Below, one piece after another: positions 1 to 8,826 of a stretch of 64,000 nt of DNA. Position numbers and translations under genes: made by a program. Source of the DNA: Sphingomonas hengshuiensis (GTDB taxonomy: Bacteria; Pseudomonadota; Alphaproteobacteria; Sphingomonadales; Sphingomonadaceae); contig QFNF01000010.1 in the NCBI GenBank assembly GCA_003240755.1, positions 1 through 64,000 on the forward strand, in the 5' to 3' direction. Position 1 is the first letter of the stretch. Each line of letters opens with the position of its first letter. The notes below the pieces were generated by a model. The model saw only the letters and a list, made by a program, of their open reading frames with translations. It had not been told where the DNA came from and did not search any database.

Positions 1-1
1 T

Positions 2-619
2 GCCGCGAACCCGGTGGCGCATGCCCAGCTTGACCGGAACAAGGACGAACTGATCGGGCACGAGATCTTTACCGCGGTGCCCGCGCTGCAGGGGTCGTTG
101 ATCGAAACCTATGTCCAGCGCTCGGTCGCCAGCAAGGAGCCCTATTCGGCGGAAATCCCGTCGCCGTTCCGGCGCGATACCTGGGTCCGGGTCGATATCC
201 ATCCCTTTGCCCGCTATGTCACGATCCTGTTCCACGACATTACCGAGGACATGAAGCGTCACCGGCTGGCCGACGCGCGCGACTCGCTGCGCGAGGCGAT
301 CGCCGCGCATGACGGCATCGGTTACGTATGCGTGAACACCCGCGGGCATATCGACCGGGTCGAACCGACCTTCTGCGACATGGTCCGCCTGTCGGAGGAA
401 CGGTTGCAGCGTGTCGCGGTGGCCGATCTGGTACCGATCGCCCACCGCGTCCACTTCCGCGGAGCGCTCGATCTCGTCTTGAGCGGCGAAGGCGCGCAGA
501 CAATAGACAGCGCTGTCCTTTCGAACGACGGCGCCGCGGTCGAAGTCCGCGCGACCATTGCCGAGATGCGCAGCATGTATGGCAACGAAGGCGCCATCAT
601 ATTGATTACCCGGCGATAA
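2..619 (+). CDS. PAS-domain sensory protein, 5' end cut by window start
   Basis: The reading frame is open from the first bases, so the gene begins outside the window. The in-frame GTG at position 14 is unlikely to be the start, because the residues before it (AANP) already fit a PAS core. Residues 1-75 look like the second half of a PAS domain (NKDELIGHEIF, then TILFHDITED). A second PAS-like stretch follows (GIGYVCVNTRGHID, then FCDMVRLSEERL). No kinase, GGDEF or other output domain follows before the stop, so the C-terminus is purely sensory. Output domains, if any, lie upstream of the window. Ligand unknown. It converges on the TadG-like gene three bases away. Confidence 0.75.
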   Translation, partial: AANPVAHAQLDRNKDELIGHEIFTAVPALQGSLIETYVQRSVASKEPYSAEIPSPFRRDTWVRVDIHPFARYVTILFHDITEDMKRHRLADARDSLREAIAAHDGIGYVCVNTRGHIDRVEPTFCDMVRLSEERLQRVAVADLVPIAHRVHFRGALDLVLSGEGAQTIDSAVLSNDGAAVEVRATIAEMRSMYGNEGAIILITRR

Positions 620-622
620 CGA

Positions 623-2263
623 TCAGGCCACCAGCACCGGCGTCCCGCACCGCACGCCTCCGACCCGCACGTCCGCCTGGCCGAGATGCACGCCAACCAG
701 CGCGCTGACCTGGTTGACGACCAGATCGAGCGCGGGGGCGGCGGCGCTGAGCGTGTTGCCAAGCGTCGAGGTCAGCAACCCGGTGGACAGGCCGATGCCA
801 AGGACGTTGGCACGAATATCGACATTGCGCAGAATGCTGCTGGCGAGGCCGGCGGCGATATCGTTGGTGGAAACCGATTTGACGACGTTCGACCCGATGT
901 CCGTTGCCGAAAAACTGACGCGCTGGGCGCTCACACCGCCCAGTTGCACGTTCGCATAGCCGGTCAGGGACGCCAGCGGCAGCGTGACCATCTTCGCCGG
1001 GCGCAGCGCCATCGCCTGCTGGAAATTGCCGAGCGTCGCGGGATCGAGATCGGCGATGGCCGCGCGCCCGATCGACGGGGTGACGTCCAGCGCGACACTG
1101 GCACTGGCCGGGCCGCCGCGACATGCGATCCCCGCCAGCCGCGCCTCCGCCGCGGCGAGTTCGACATAGATCGGCACGCGTACCGAGCCGAGGTTCAATG
1201 GCGCATGGAGCAGCGCGATATCGATCCACAACCGGGTCTGGGCGCTGCGTACCACGGTCTGGCCTGCCTCGCCGATCGACAGCCATGGGCTGTGCGCAGG
1301 GCGCTCGCCGATCTGGAGATATAGTCGGGCGACGCCGATTCCGGGTACGCCCAGGTCGATATCGCTCTGCACCTGTCGCGTGCCGTTGCCGATCTGCAGC
1401 GCTTCGCGCAGCAGCGTATAGGCGTCCACCTGGACCGGCCGGGTCGGATCGGCGACACTGCGGGTCCCCAGCAACCCCAGATCGATGATCCTGTCCAACT
1501 GCACGCTGCGGCCGGGCAGGCGGATGGCGAGGGTGCGCAGGACCTGCGCGGCTGCGCCGTTGCCGGTCGATCCGGCCATCGCGGTGACGAGGCCCGGCAA
1601 CGTGATGTCACTGGCCAGGACCTCGTCGAACGTCGCCGCCTGTACCCCTACGCCCGTTCGCAGCAGCTCGGCGGTCTTGAGCAGGTCGACCTGCGCCGAC
1701 ACCAGCGCGTTATAGTCCATCACCGACAGGGAAAGGTCGCTGCCCGCCAGTTGGGACAGCAGCGCGCCGGGCAACCCGCCGTGCACCGATGCCGCGCGCG
1801 TTCCGATCGAAAACCCCGCCAGGTCGATGCGCGCCGCAGTCGCCCGGGCGTCCAGCGTCACTTCCTGCCGCCCGAACACCTGCGCGAAGATCGGCCGGAC
1901 CCTGCTTTCCAGCACGACCCGGGCGGCATTGCCCGGATCGCCATTCGCGGCGAAGCGCGCATCGGCGGCCAGCGCCGGATCGCGGTTGAAGCGGCCCGGC
2001 GTCATCGTCACCAGCCGCGTATCATTGTCCGCCGACAGCGACACGGCCGCCTGTGCGCGCGCGGTCGCGTTGTCCAGATCGCCCGCCGCCGCCAGCGCCG
2101 CCGCGTCGGCCGCACCCTGCAGGCGCCGCTTTTCGAGGTAGAGCGTCGCGGTATCGACTCCCAGTACCGCCGTACCGGTCAGCATCGCCAGCCCGCCGGC
2201 GACGATCATGGCGACATTGCCCTCGCGTCGCCGGATCAGGGTGCGGATCGCAGGATGGATCAT
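623..2263 (-). CDS. TadG-like pilus assembly/secreted protein
   Basis: 546 residues. The N-terminus has the TadG-type layout: a short basic segment (IRRREGN), a membrane helix at about residues 16-38, then a conserved segment ending KRRLQGAADAAALAAAG, as in the Flp-pilus TadG N-terminal domain. The rest is a long exported region, with no von Willebrand A domain that I can recognise. TadG-like proteins act in the envelope next to TadE/TadF minor pseudopilins. The TadE-like gene is directly upstream, with its stop three bases before this ATG, so the two are almost certainly co-transcribed. No other tad genes (tadA, tadB, tadC, cpaB) are in the window. The family call is good; a role in adhesion is inference. 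Confidence 0.75.
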   Translation of the reverse strand: MIHPAIRTLIRRREGNVAMIVAGGLAMLTGTAVLGVDTATLYLEKRRLQGAADAAALAAAGDLDNATARAQAAVSLSADNDTRLVTMTPGRFNRDPALAADARFAANGDPGNAARVVLESRVRPIFAQVFGRQEVTLDARATAARIDLAGFSIGTRAASVHGGLPGALLSQLAGSDLSLSVMDYNALVSAQVDLLKTAELLRTGVGVQAATFDEVLASDITLPGLVTAMAGSTGNGAAAQVLRTLAIRLPGRSVQLDRIIDLGLLGTRSVADPTRPVQVDAYTLLREALQIGNGTRQVQSDIDLGVPGIGVARLYLQIGERPAHSPWLSIGEAGQTVVRSAQTRLWIDIALLHAPLNLGSVRVPIYVELAAAEARLAGIACRGGPASASVALDVTPSIGRAAIADLDPATLGNFQQAMALRPAKMVTLPLASLTGYANVQLGGVSAQRVSFSATDIGSNVVKSVSTNDIAAGLASSILRNVDIRANVLGIGLSTGLLTSTLGNTLSAAAPALDLVVNQVSALVGVHLGQADVRVGGVRCGTPVLVA

Positions 2264-2266
2264 CGC

Positions 2267-2803
2267 TCAGAACCCGTGCAACATGACGCTGGCCCGCCGC
2301 CGGATCGTCGTGGTCGCAGCGGGCATGATCGGCAGTTTCAGCAACGGATTGGCCGACCCGTCATACGACACATGGACCGTCAGCTTGCGACCATCGTCAT
2401 CCACCCGCAGCGCGACATCGCCTTCGTCGATGCCGTAGCTGCGCGCGAGCGTGCCATGCGCAGCGCTGTTGGCCAGCGCGGCGCGTTCGGGCGCGGTGAT
2501 TCCGGCCAACGCGGCACGCGCACCCTCGTTCGCGCTCTCCTGCACGACATGCGACATGGCCAGCCACGACCCGCCGCTGACGATGCCGAACAGGAAGACG
2601 ACGAGGATCGGCAGCGTCAGCGCCAGTTCGATGACGGCAGTACCGCGGCAGTCGCCTGCCAGCTTCGGGCTCGCGGGTAATTTGCAAAATTTATGCAATA
2701 TTCGCAGCACGATAAACGGGCTGCGGGCATGCGTGCGCTTGCTGCCGCTTCCGCTTCGAAACCGGCGCGTCCCTGCCTCATGGCGAACGATCGTACAGAC
2801 CAT
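2267..2803 (-). CDS. TadE-like minor pseudopilin
   Basis: The core is a TadE domain: CRGTAVIELALTLPILVVF begins at about residue 50 and a membrane helix runs to about residue 81. A periplasmic domain of some 95 residues follows and ends near RRRASVMLHGF. The invariant Glu of the pseudopilin helix (AVIELA) is present. The first 45 residues are basic and of doubtful reality. The ATG at 2803 is the only ATG before the helix, and a GTG about 30 codons downstream is an alternative start closer to the usual TadE length. Pairs with the TadG-like gene. TadE proteins are processed by the TadV prepilin peptidase, which is not seen here. Confidence 0.7.
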   Translation of the reverse strand: MVCTIVRHEAGTRRFRSGSGSKRTHARSPFIVLRILHKFCKLPASPKLAGDCRGTAVIELALTLPILVVFLFGIVSGGSWLAMSHVVQESANEGARAALAGITAPERAALANSAAHGTLARSYGIDEGDVALRVDDDGRKLTVHVSYDGSANPLLKLPIMPAATTTIRRRASVMLHGF

Positions 2804-3097
2804 GCGTTCATCCTCCTGGCATGAGGATAGTGCCGCGATCCTGACCGGCTGGTTGCGGTAACAGCCGGCGAAACTTGCGGGAAATGCAGCAGGTGCAATG
2901 CGTTGTGGGGCAAGATCTGCGCATATTGTTGCGGGTTTTGTCCGATCGCCGGCGGCCGCGCGTGCGGTCCGTCACGCCGCTGGTGCGCCATGTCGCCGCC
3001 GGTCGGCGGATACCTTGCCGCGGATCGTGCGAACAGCTACCCGCTCCGCAGACCCGCAACAGGCCGGGTCGGTCCAGATGTGAACGGGTATCGACAC

Positions 3098-4081
3098 GTG
3101 ACGGCTGCCAATCGAGCGACGGAATCCAGGCTGCTGTGGCTGGGGGACCGGATGGCGGTACTGGTCCTCGGCCTCATCGCCGGTTTCGTCGTCGGCCTGT
3201 CGTTCGTCGGGGATGGGCGCATCACGCTGCCCGACACGACCGCGCCGGCGCCGGCGCCGGTCGCTGCGACGGTGCCACCGGTCGCCCCCGGCGCCTCGTC
3301 GACCGGCACCGACACCCCGGTAACGCCGCCTGCGGTTACGGCGCGCACCGTCGACGGCCCGATCGACCCGCGGGTCCTGGCACGCGTGCGGCGCGACGGT
3401 ATCCTCCGCGTCGGCGTGTTCGGCGACAGTTTCGGCAATGGCATCTGGGACGCGTTGTATCGGCAGCTTCCGGGGGGGGATGGGTTCGAGATATTCAAGT
3501 TCGCCAAGGAGGCGACCGGCTTTACCCGGTACCGCGTGCTCGATCTCGAACAGCGTGCGCGCGAACAGCTAGCCGCGCAGCCGATCGATGCCGCGGTCAT
3601 CAGCTTCGGCGCCAACGACGCGCAGGCGGTGTTCGCCAACGGCCATCTCCATCCGCTGATGAGCGACGGGTGGAAACAGGTGATCGGCGACCGGATCGAC
3701 GGCTATGTAAAGGCGCTGCGGTCGACCGGCGCAGTCGTCTATTGGATAGGGTTGCCCGTGATGCGCGATCCGCAGCTCGACGCCGAGATGCAGGCGATGG
3801 ATGCCTTTTACGAACAGCATATGCGCCGGCTGGGCGTGCCGTTCCTCGATTCCCGTCCGCTGACGCTGGACGCGCAGGGCAGGTACAACGCGTATCTGCC
3901 CGACCTGAAGACCGGCAAGCCGGTGCTGATGCGGACCGGCGACGGGCTGCACATGATCGGCGTCGGTTATCAGCGGCTGACCAACGCGGTCGCCAGCGAC
4001 CTGCGCCGCTACGCCGAGCGCGCGCGACGTGAATCCGGGCGGCCGGTACCGGCCGCCACGCCGAGCGGAGAGGCACGCTGA
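3098..4081 (+). CDS. DUF459-type SGNH/GDSL hydrolase, membrane anchored
   Basis: A membrane-anchored SGNH esterase/acyltransferase-like protein. After a signal-anchor helix (MAVLVLGLIAGFVVGLSFV, about residues 19-37) comes a Pro/Ala-rich linker. The hydrolase fold follows: GVFGDSF with the nucleophile Ser near residue 111, the SFGANDAQ block, and a C-terminal GDGLHMIG carrying the Asp-x-x-His pair. I take the GTG at 3098. The ATG at 3152, preceded by GGGGGA, is an alternative that would still keep the anchor; an upstream ATG at 2990 is less likely. Its stop overlaps the next gene's ATG. With the second SGNH protein and the MBOAT gene it forms a surface O-acylation cassette. The substrate cannot be read from sequence. 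Confidence 0.8.
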   Translation: MTAANRATESRLLWLGDRMAVLVLGLIAGFVVGLSFVGDGRITLPDTTAPAPAPVAATVPPVAPGASSTGTDTPVTPPAVTARTVDGPIDPRVLARVRRDGILRVGVFGDSFGNGIWDALYRQLPGGDGFEIFKFAKEATGFTRYRVLDLEQRAREQLAAQPIDAAVISFGANDAQAVFANGHLHPLMSDGWKQVIGDRIDGYVKALRSTGAVVYWIGLPVMRDPQLDAEMQAMDAFYEQHMRRLGVPFLDSRPLTLDAQGRYNAYLPDLKTGKPVLMRTGDGLHMIGVGYQRLTNAVASDLRRYAERARRESGRPVPAATPSGEAR

Positions 4082-5337
4082 TGTCCGCATGGTTCGCGAT
4101 CGCGCTGGCACAGGCCGCTGCCGCGCAATCCTGTGTCGGCGGGCTGTGCGATGCCGAGCGGCTGCGCCCGTTCCTCGAGAAACTGTCGACCGCGCGCCGC
4201 GGGCCCGAACCGGTCCGCATCCTCCAGATCGGCGACAGCCACACCGCCGGCGACCAGATCACCGGTAGCTGGCGGGCAGCGTTGCAGGCGCGCTATGGCC
4301 GCGCCGGACGCGGTGCATTGCCCCCCGGCCGCCCCTATGCCGGTTATCTGACGCGCGACATCACCGCCGGCCAGTCGATGGGCTGGAGCGTCAACGGCAT
4401 CTTCGGCGCGGCCTATCGTTCGGGCAGCACCGTGCGGCTGGGGCTGAGCGGCTACAGCCTGACCAGCGCGCAGCCCGGCGCGACGCTGACGCTGAGCGCC
4501 GACAATGGCCGGAACTTCGACCGGCTGACCGTCTGCGCGCTGAGCGGGCCGGGGCAGGGGACGCTGCAACTGGGCCTCGGCGCGGCGGTGGTCGCATGGC
4601 CGCTGGCGGGCGCGGAGCCCGGCAGCCGGTGCCGCACGATGGACGGCAATGGCGAAGAGGCGACGATCGCGTCGGCCACCGTCGTCGGCGGGCCGGTGAC
4701 GATCACGTCGTGGAGCACCGAACGGCGGATGGGCGGGGGGGTGATCCTGTCGAACCTCGGCACGGTCGGCGCGCAGTTCACGCATTTCGGGCGGACTGAC
4801 GACCGCGTCGTCGCGACCGAGCTCGCCGCCTATCGCCCCGACCTGATCGTCGTGGCGTTCGGCACCAACGAGGCGTTCCGCCCCGGCTTTTCGGCCAGCA
4901 GCTACGAGGCGACCCTGCGGTCCGACCTGACGCGGCTCCGCCGATTGGCGCCGGGTGTGCCGATGCTGCTGATCGGCGCACCCGACAGCGCGACGAAACT
5001 GCCCGGCCTCCAGACCGGCGAGAGCGGCACCAGCGTGCCGTGTCCGGCGGCGGGGCCATGGCGACCGACCGCCGCGCTGGCATCGGTCCAGGCGGTCCAG
5101 CGGCGACAGGCCCAGGCGTTCGGCATCGCCTATTGGGACTGGGCACAGCGCATGGGCGGGCGGTGTGTCGCCGATGGCTGGACGCAGGGAGCGGCCCCGC
5201 TGATGCGCGGCGACCATGTCCATTTCACCAGCCGGGGCGGTGCGGAGATCGCGCGGCTGCTGCAGGCCGATCTCGACGCGGCGATGGCGCAGCTCGTGCG
5301 GCCCACCGTGCCCGCCCCGTCCACCCCGGACCGGTAA
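4081..5337 (+). CDS. periplasmic SGNH/GDSL hydrolase
   Basis: 418 residues with a short signal peptide (ending near AAAAQS). All SGNH blocks are visible: QIGDSHTAGD with Ser53, an intervening beta-rich insertion, VAFGTNEAF with Asn near 263, and GDHVHFT with Asp378 and His381 as the rest of the triad. Proteins of this type often sit next to MBOAT acyltransferases, where they transfer or remove acetyl groups on exported polysaccharide or peptidoglycan (compare AlgX/AlgJ and PatB). The start overlaps the upstream hydrolase stop by one base, and the stop abuts the MBOAT ATG, so the three are translationally linked. Whether it is an esterase or a transferase is not decidable here. Confidence 0.82.
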   Translation: MSAWFAIALAQAAAAQSCVGGLCDAERLRPFLEKLSTARRGPEPVRILQIGDSHTAGDQITGSWRAALQARYGRAGRGALPPGRPYAGYLTRDITAGQSMGWSVNGIFGAAYRSGSTVRLGLSGYSLTSAQPGATLTLSADNGRNFDRLTVCALSGPGQGTLQLGLGAAVVAWPLAGAEPGSRCRTMDGNGEEATIASATVVGGPVTITSWSTERRMGGGVILSNLGTVGAQFTHFGRTDDRVVATELAAYRPDLIVVAFGTNEAFRPGFSASSYEATLRSDLTRLRRLAPGVPMLLIGAPDSATKLPGLQTGESGTSVPCPAAGPWRPTAALASVQAVQRRQAQAFGIAYWDWAQRMGGRCVADGWTQGAAPLMRGDHVHFTSRGGAEIARLLQADLDAAMAQLVRPTVPAPSTPDR

Positions 5338-6741
5338 ATGCTGTTCCCCACGCTCAGCTTCGGGCTGTTCTTCCTTGTCGTCTATGCGATCACCTGGTCG
5401 CTTGGCCGGTCGAACGAATGGCGCAAGATCGCGCTGCTGCTCGCCAGTTGGTTCTTCTATGGCGCATGGGATGCGCGGTTCGTGGCGCTGCTGTTCGTGT
5501 CGGCCTTCGTCAACTGGGCGCTGGCGCAGGCGATCGTGCGCGGCGACGACCGGCGCGGGCGCCTGCTGGTCACGATCGGCGTCGCCGCCAATCTCGGCGT
5601 GCTCGGCTATTTCAAATATGCCGGCTTCTTCCTCGAACAACTGGCCGGCCTGCTGACGCCGCTGGGGTTCGGGCGCGACCTGCCGCTGTTGCAGGTCGTG
5701 TTGCCGGTCGGGGTGTCGTTCTTCACCTTCCAGGCGATTTCATACCTTGTCGACGTCCATCGCCGGCGGGTCCCGGCGGCGAACCTGCTCGACCTGACGC
5801 TGCTGATGTCGTTCTTTCCGCATCTGGTCGCCGGCCCGATCGTGCGCGGTGCCGACCTGTTGCCGCAGTTCCGCCGGGTGCCGGCGATCGACCGGGGCGT
5901 GGTGGCCGCCGCGCTGCTGCTGATATTGTGGGGTCTGTTCAAGAAGGCGGTGATCGCGTCGCAACTGGCAGGGGCGCTGGTCGATCCGGCGTTCTTCGAT
6001 CCGGCGAGCCGGTCGAGCTTCGACCTGCTGTTCGGCGCGTACGGCTATGCGGTGCAGATCTATTGCGACTTCTCGGCCTATTCCGACATGGCGATCGGGC
6101 TGGCGGCGCTGCTCGGCTATACCTTCCCGCGCAATTTCGATCAGCCCTATCGTGCCGTCTCGCTGCAGGATTTCTGGCGGCGCTGGCATATCAGCCTGTC
6201 GAGCTGGCTGCGCGACTATCTCTATATCCCCTTGGGCGGCAGCCGGAAGGGGCCGGTGCGGACGTACCTGAACCTGTTCCTGACGATGCTGCTGGGCGGG
6301 CTGTGGCATGGTGCCAGTTGGAGCTTCGTGATCTGGGGCGCGCTGCATGGCGGGTGGCTTGCGATCGAGCGCTTCTGGGCGCGGCACCGGCCGGCGGGAC
6401 TGCCGCGCGCGCCGCGCTGGATGGGTATCGTCGTGACGTTCCACATCGTCGTGCTGGGCTGGATCTTCTTCCGGGCACAGGGCGAGGGGGAGGCATTCGC
6501 CTATATCGCGCAGTTGTTCGCCGGGGATTGGCACAATACGCTGGTCACGCCGCTGTCGCTGGCGCTGGTCGTCCTCGGGCTGGCGATCCATGCGGTGCCG
6601 GCCGGTATCCTCCAGACGACCGCGGCACGGGTGCGCCACCATGCCGCGCCGATCATCGGGCTGGCGCTGGGCGTGGCGATCCTGATCGTCGACGCGATGC
6701 GACCCGAAGGGGTCGCGCCGTTCATCTACTACCAGTTCTGA
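5338..6741 (+). CDS. MBOAT family O-acyltransferase (AlgI/PatA-like)
   Basis: 467 residues, polytopic membrane protein. It has the MBOAT signatures of AlgI/PatA/DltB: DFWRRWHISLSSWLRDY around residues 278-294 with His284, and the invariant catalytic His in LWHGASWSFVIWG (His324). The family moves acyl groups, usually acetyl, across the inner membrane to polysaccharide, teichoic acid or peptidoglycan acceptors. Its ATG follows directly on the stop of the SGNH gene, and a small membrane protein follows 13 bases downstream, so it is the core of a four-gene cassette. No alginate biosynthesis genes are near, so the acceptor is more likely another exopolysaccharide or peptidoglycan. Confidence 0.9.
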   Translation: MLFPTLSFGLFFLVVYAITWSLGRSNEWRKIALLLASWFFYGAWDARFVALLFVSAFVNWALAQAIVRGDDRRGRLLVTIGVAANLGVLGYFKYAGFFLEQLAGLLTPLGFGRDLPLLQVVLPVGVSFFTFQAISYLVDVHRRRVPAANLLDLTLLMSFFPHLVAGPIVRGADLLPQFRRVPAIDRGVVAAALLLILWGLFKKAVIASQLAGALVDPAFFDPASRSSFDLLFGAYGYAVQIYCDFSAYSDMAIGLAALLGYTFPRNFDQPYRAVSLQDFWRRWHISLSSWLRDYLYIPLGGSRKGPVRTYLNLFLTMLLGGLWHGASWSFVIWGALHGGWLAIERFWARHRPAGLPRAPRWMGIVVTFHIVVLGWIFFRAQGEGEAFAYIAQLFAGDWHNTLVTPLSLALVVLGLAIHAVPAGILQTTAARVRHHAAPIIGLALGVAILIVDAMRPEGVAPFIYYQF

Positions 6742-6754
6742 GCGAGGGACGCGC

Positions 6755-7102
6755 ATGACCACGGGAGCGGAACAGGGCGAGATCGCCGAAGTCGGATCGC
6801 CGGTGCTGGTACCCGCCGACCCCGTCGATACGGTGGCACCGTGGCGCTGGATGACGATGGTGATCGCGGTCGCGACGCTGTTCCTGGGCGTGTTCAACGC
6901 CCATGCGATCGCGGCGTGGTTCGATGAACTGCCGCCATCGCGTCATACCGAACCGCTCCGCGCGCCGATCGCGACATGGGCGGTGACGACCGCGCGGCTG
7001 GGGCTGGATGCGCCGCGCGCCGTGGTGCGGACGCAGTGGGAAAAGGCGCAGGCGGCGCGGTTCGGAACCGAGCGGCCCGGCGAGGATGGCGGCGCCCGGT
7101 AA
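6755..7102 (+). CDS. small membrane protein of the acylation cassette
   Basis: 115 residues with one clear membrane helix (WMTMVIAVATLFLGVFNAHA, about residues 32-51), an acidic cytoplasmic N-terminus and a basic C-terminal half. I do not recognise a named family. It begins 13 bases after the MBOAT stop, with a GAGGGA ribosome-binding site upstream of the ATG, and closes the cassette. A helper that links the MBOAT protein to the periplasmic SGNH enzymes is plausible from position only. Confidence 0.65.
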   Translation: MTTGAEQGEIAEVGSPVLVPADPVDTVAPWRWMTMVIAVATLFLGVFNAHAIAAWFDELPPSRHTEPLRAPIATWAVTTARLGLDAPRAVVRTQWEKAQAARFGTERPGEDGGAR

Positions 7103-7130
7103 GTCCGCGTGCCGTCATCTTCTTGCCCTA

Positions 7131-7255
7131 CCTCCGTTTGCTTCGAGCGGAGGTTCGAGCCTGTCGAGAACCACAGTCGAGCAGGCGCTCTCCCCAACTA
7201 CCGCGTTCTCGACGGACGCTTCTCGACAAGCTCGAAGCTGCTCGAACCGAACGGA
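7131..7255. repeat. inverted-repeat-bounded intergenic element, copy 1
   Basis: The left end (TCCGTTTGCTTCGAGC) and the right end (GCTCGAACCGAACGGA) are near-perfect reverse complements about 90 bases apart. The inside carries CTTCTCGACAAGCTCGAAG at 7219-7237. The same layout (CCGTTTG at the left, CTTCGACAAGCTC inside, CGAACGG at the right) recurs in the element at 57966-58113. No ORF fits it. It looks like a miniature inverted-repeat or REP-type element of the kind scattered between sphingomonad genes. Confidence 0.55.
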
Positions 7256-7274
7256 TGGGCTAACGCCGCACACG

Positions 7275-7312
7275 GCAACGCCCGCGCGAGGCTGGCTCGG
7301 CGCGGGCGTTGC
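7275..7312. terminator. strong hairpin after the wall hydrolase gene
   Basis: A perfect 13-base inverted repeat (GCAACGCCCGCGC and its complement) around a 12-base loop. It lies between the acylation cassette and the convergent SleB-type gene, 25 bases past the latter's stop. There is no T-run on either side, so it may stop transcription inefficiently or act as an mRNA 3'-end stabiliser. Confidence 0.5.
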
Positions 7313-7337
7313 GGGGTTCCTGCCAGGGCAGGAACGA

Positions 7338-7925
7338 TCAGCGATAGAAGGTGTGGTCGGCGATCTGCGCGACGCGGGTGCGCTTCGGGAACGAGGCGCC
7401 CGCCGAATGGAAGAACAGCGCGCCCGGCGCCACGTCTTCGCCCTTGCCGCTCAGCGTGCGTTTGGCGATGTCGACTGCGGTGCTCCAGCGACCGTTGTTG
7501 CGCGGCGGGTTGTAGGCATCGACGTTGAAGAACTGCCCGCGCTGCTTGACGACGCCGCAGGCGCTCTTGGCGAAACGGCCGCTCTTCATGCGGGCGCGGA
7601 TGACCTGGGCGACGGCCAACTGGCCCTTGTGCGGCTGGTTGCCGGCCTCGTGGACGACGACCTTGGCGACGCATTCCACTTCGGACTTGTCGAGATCGGC
7701 CAGTTCGTCAGCGGCTTCGTCCGCGACGACCCCGGCAGCTTCGGCCGGGAGCTCCTGCACCACCGGAGCGGAAGCGGCAAAGGTAACGGGGGCAGGCGAG
7801 GGTGCGACTGGTGCCGGCTGGACGACCGGGAGTTCGGGACTTGTGTTCATCGCGACATGGGCGCTCGCTACGCCACTTGCCGCCGTCAGGCTCCACAACA
7901 CCAATACGGACCAACGCTTGTTCAT
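7338..7925 (-). CDS. SleB-type cell wall hydrolase
   Basis: About 195 residues. A signal peptide (KRWSVLVLWSLTAASGVASA) is followed by a Pro/Ala-rich linker. The C-terminal half is the Hydrolase_2/SleB domain: VVVHEAGNQPHKGQLAVAQV with the catalytic Glu, then GRWSTAVDIAKRTLSG and GALFFHSA. The fold belongs to lytic transglycosylase/amidase-type enzymes that cut peptidoglycan in the periplasm. I take the ATG two codons inside a possible GTG start at 7931. It stands alone, converging on the acylation cassette. The call is firm at domain level; in non-sporulating bacteria the role is general wall remodelling rather than germination. Confidence 0.85.
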   Translation of the reverse strand: MNKRWSVLVLWSLTAASGVASAHVAMNTSPELPVVQPAPVAPSPAPVTFAASAPVVQELPAEAAGVVADEAADELADLDKSEVECVAKVVVHEAGNQPHKGQLAVAQVIRARMKSGRFAKSACGVVKQRGQFFNVDAYNPPRNNGRWSTAVDIAKRTLSGKGEDVAPGALFFHSAGASFPKRTRVAQIADHTFYR

Positions 7926-8365
7926 TCCCACTCACTGCTTGTGCGCAAGGGTGCCCGCCATCGGCCGCGGAAACGCGGACAAAAAATTGCGGCCGTCGGG
8001 ATCCCCCACGTCTCACCGTCCGTTTCCCACTTCTGAAATGGGCAGGTCATCGGACCGGTTGAAAATCTGCGACGTCCCTTCGGGCCGGCGCGGCAAGGTG
8101 TCAACTTTGCCGTCGTTCATCGGCGACGAACCGTTCGTGGCGTCCGATCAATCCACCGCCGAAACGATAAAAGGATGGTTCGTAAACGCATGGAAACCAT
8201 GTTTCCGTCGCGGTCCTGTCGCGAATCGCCGGTAGAATCCGCGTCCCGCGACGATGCCGAACGACTGTCGGGACGGTCCGCGATACTTGGCGAATGCTGC
8301 CGACCACCCCGTCGCGACTGTCCGGGCAGTATCGGTCCCGCCGCGAACGCGATAGGGTGGTGAGG
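7926..8365. other. gene-poor stretch
   Basis: 440 bases between the divergent wall hydrolase and DUF454 genes. Short frames exist on both strands but none has a ribosome-binding site with plausible composition. It probably holds both promoters. The 3' end carries GGTGAGG just before the DUF454 ATG. I see no repeat or RNA structure I can name. Confidence 0.6.
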
Positions 8366-8770
8366 ATGCCGCCGCCCGTTTCATCAGGCCCGCCCCGTGG
8401 CCGTTTCCTCCGCTGGGGGTGGATCGCGCTGGGCTGGTTCTTCGTCCTGCTCGGCATCATCGGCGCGTTGCTGCCCGTGATGCCGACGACGATCTTCCTG
8501 ATCGGCGCGGCGGCATGTTTCGCGCGCGGGTCGCCACGGCTGGAGCGCTGGCTGCTCGACCATCCGCGCCTTGGCCCGACGCTGGTCGCATGGCGACGCG
8601 ACGGGGCGATCGGCGCGCGGGCAAAGGCGATGGCATGCAGCGGCATCGCCCTTGGCTACGGGGTGTTCCTGTGGGCCGCGCGGCCGGGGGTGGCGCTGGC
8701 GCTGGTCGTCGCTGCGGCGATGACGGCGTGCGCCGCCTATATCGTCACCCGCCCTTCGCCGACCGGGTGA
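8366..8770 (+). CDS. DUF454 (YbaN) family membrane protein
   Basis: 134 residues with two to three membrane helices: WIALGWFFVLLGIIGALLPV near residues 18-37, and a C-terminal pair from about residue 95. The DUF454 hallmark is clear: GxxGALLPVMPTTIFLIGAA, then CFARGSPRLERWLLDH. Inner-membrane protein of unknown biochemical role. The start is the ATG with GGTGAGG 4-5 bases upstream; a longer frame reaching 8294 adds only low-complexity basic residues. Monocistronic as far as can be seen, and followed by a strong hairpin. Confidence 0.8.
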   Translation: MPPPVSSGPPRGRFLRWGWIALGWFFVLLGIIGALLPVMPTTIFLIGAAACFARGSPRLERWLLDHPRLGPTLVAWRRDGAIGARAKAMACSGIALGYGVFLWAARPGVALALVVAAAMTACAAYIVTRPSPTG

Positions 8771-8826
8771 TCGCCACGGCCGGGCCGTGGCAGCCGGGCG
8801 GGACGGCCTGCCGATAGAGCGCTGGA

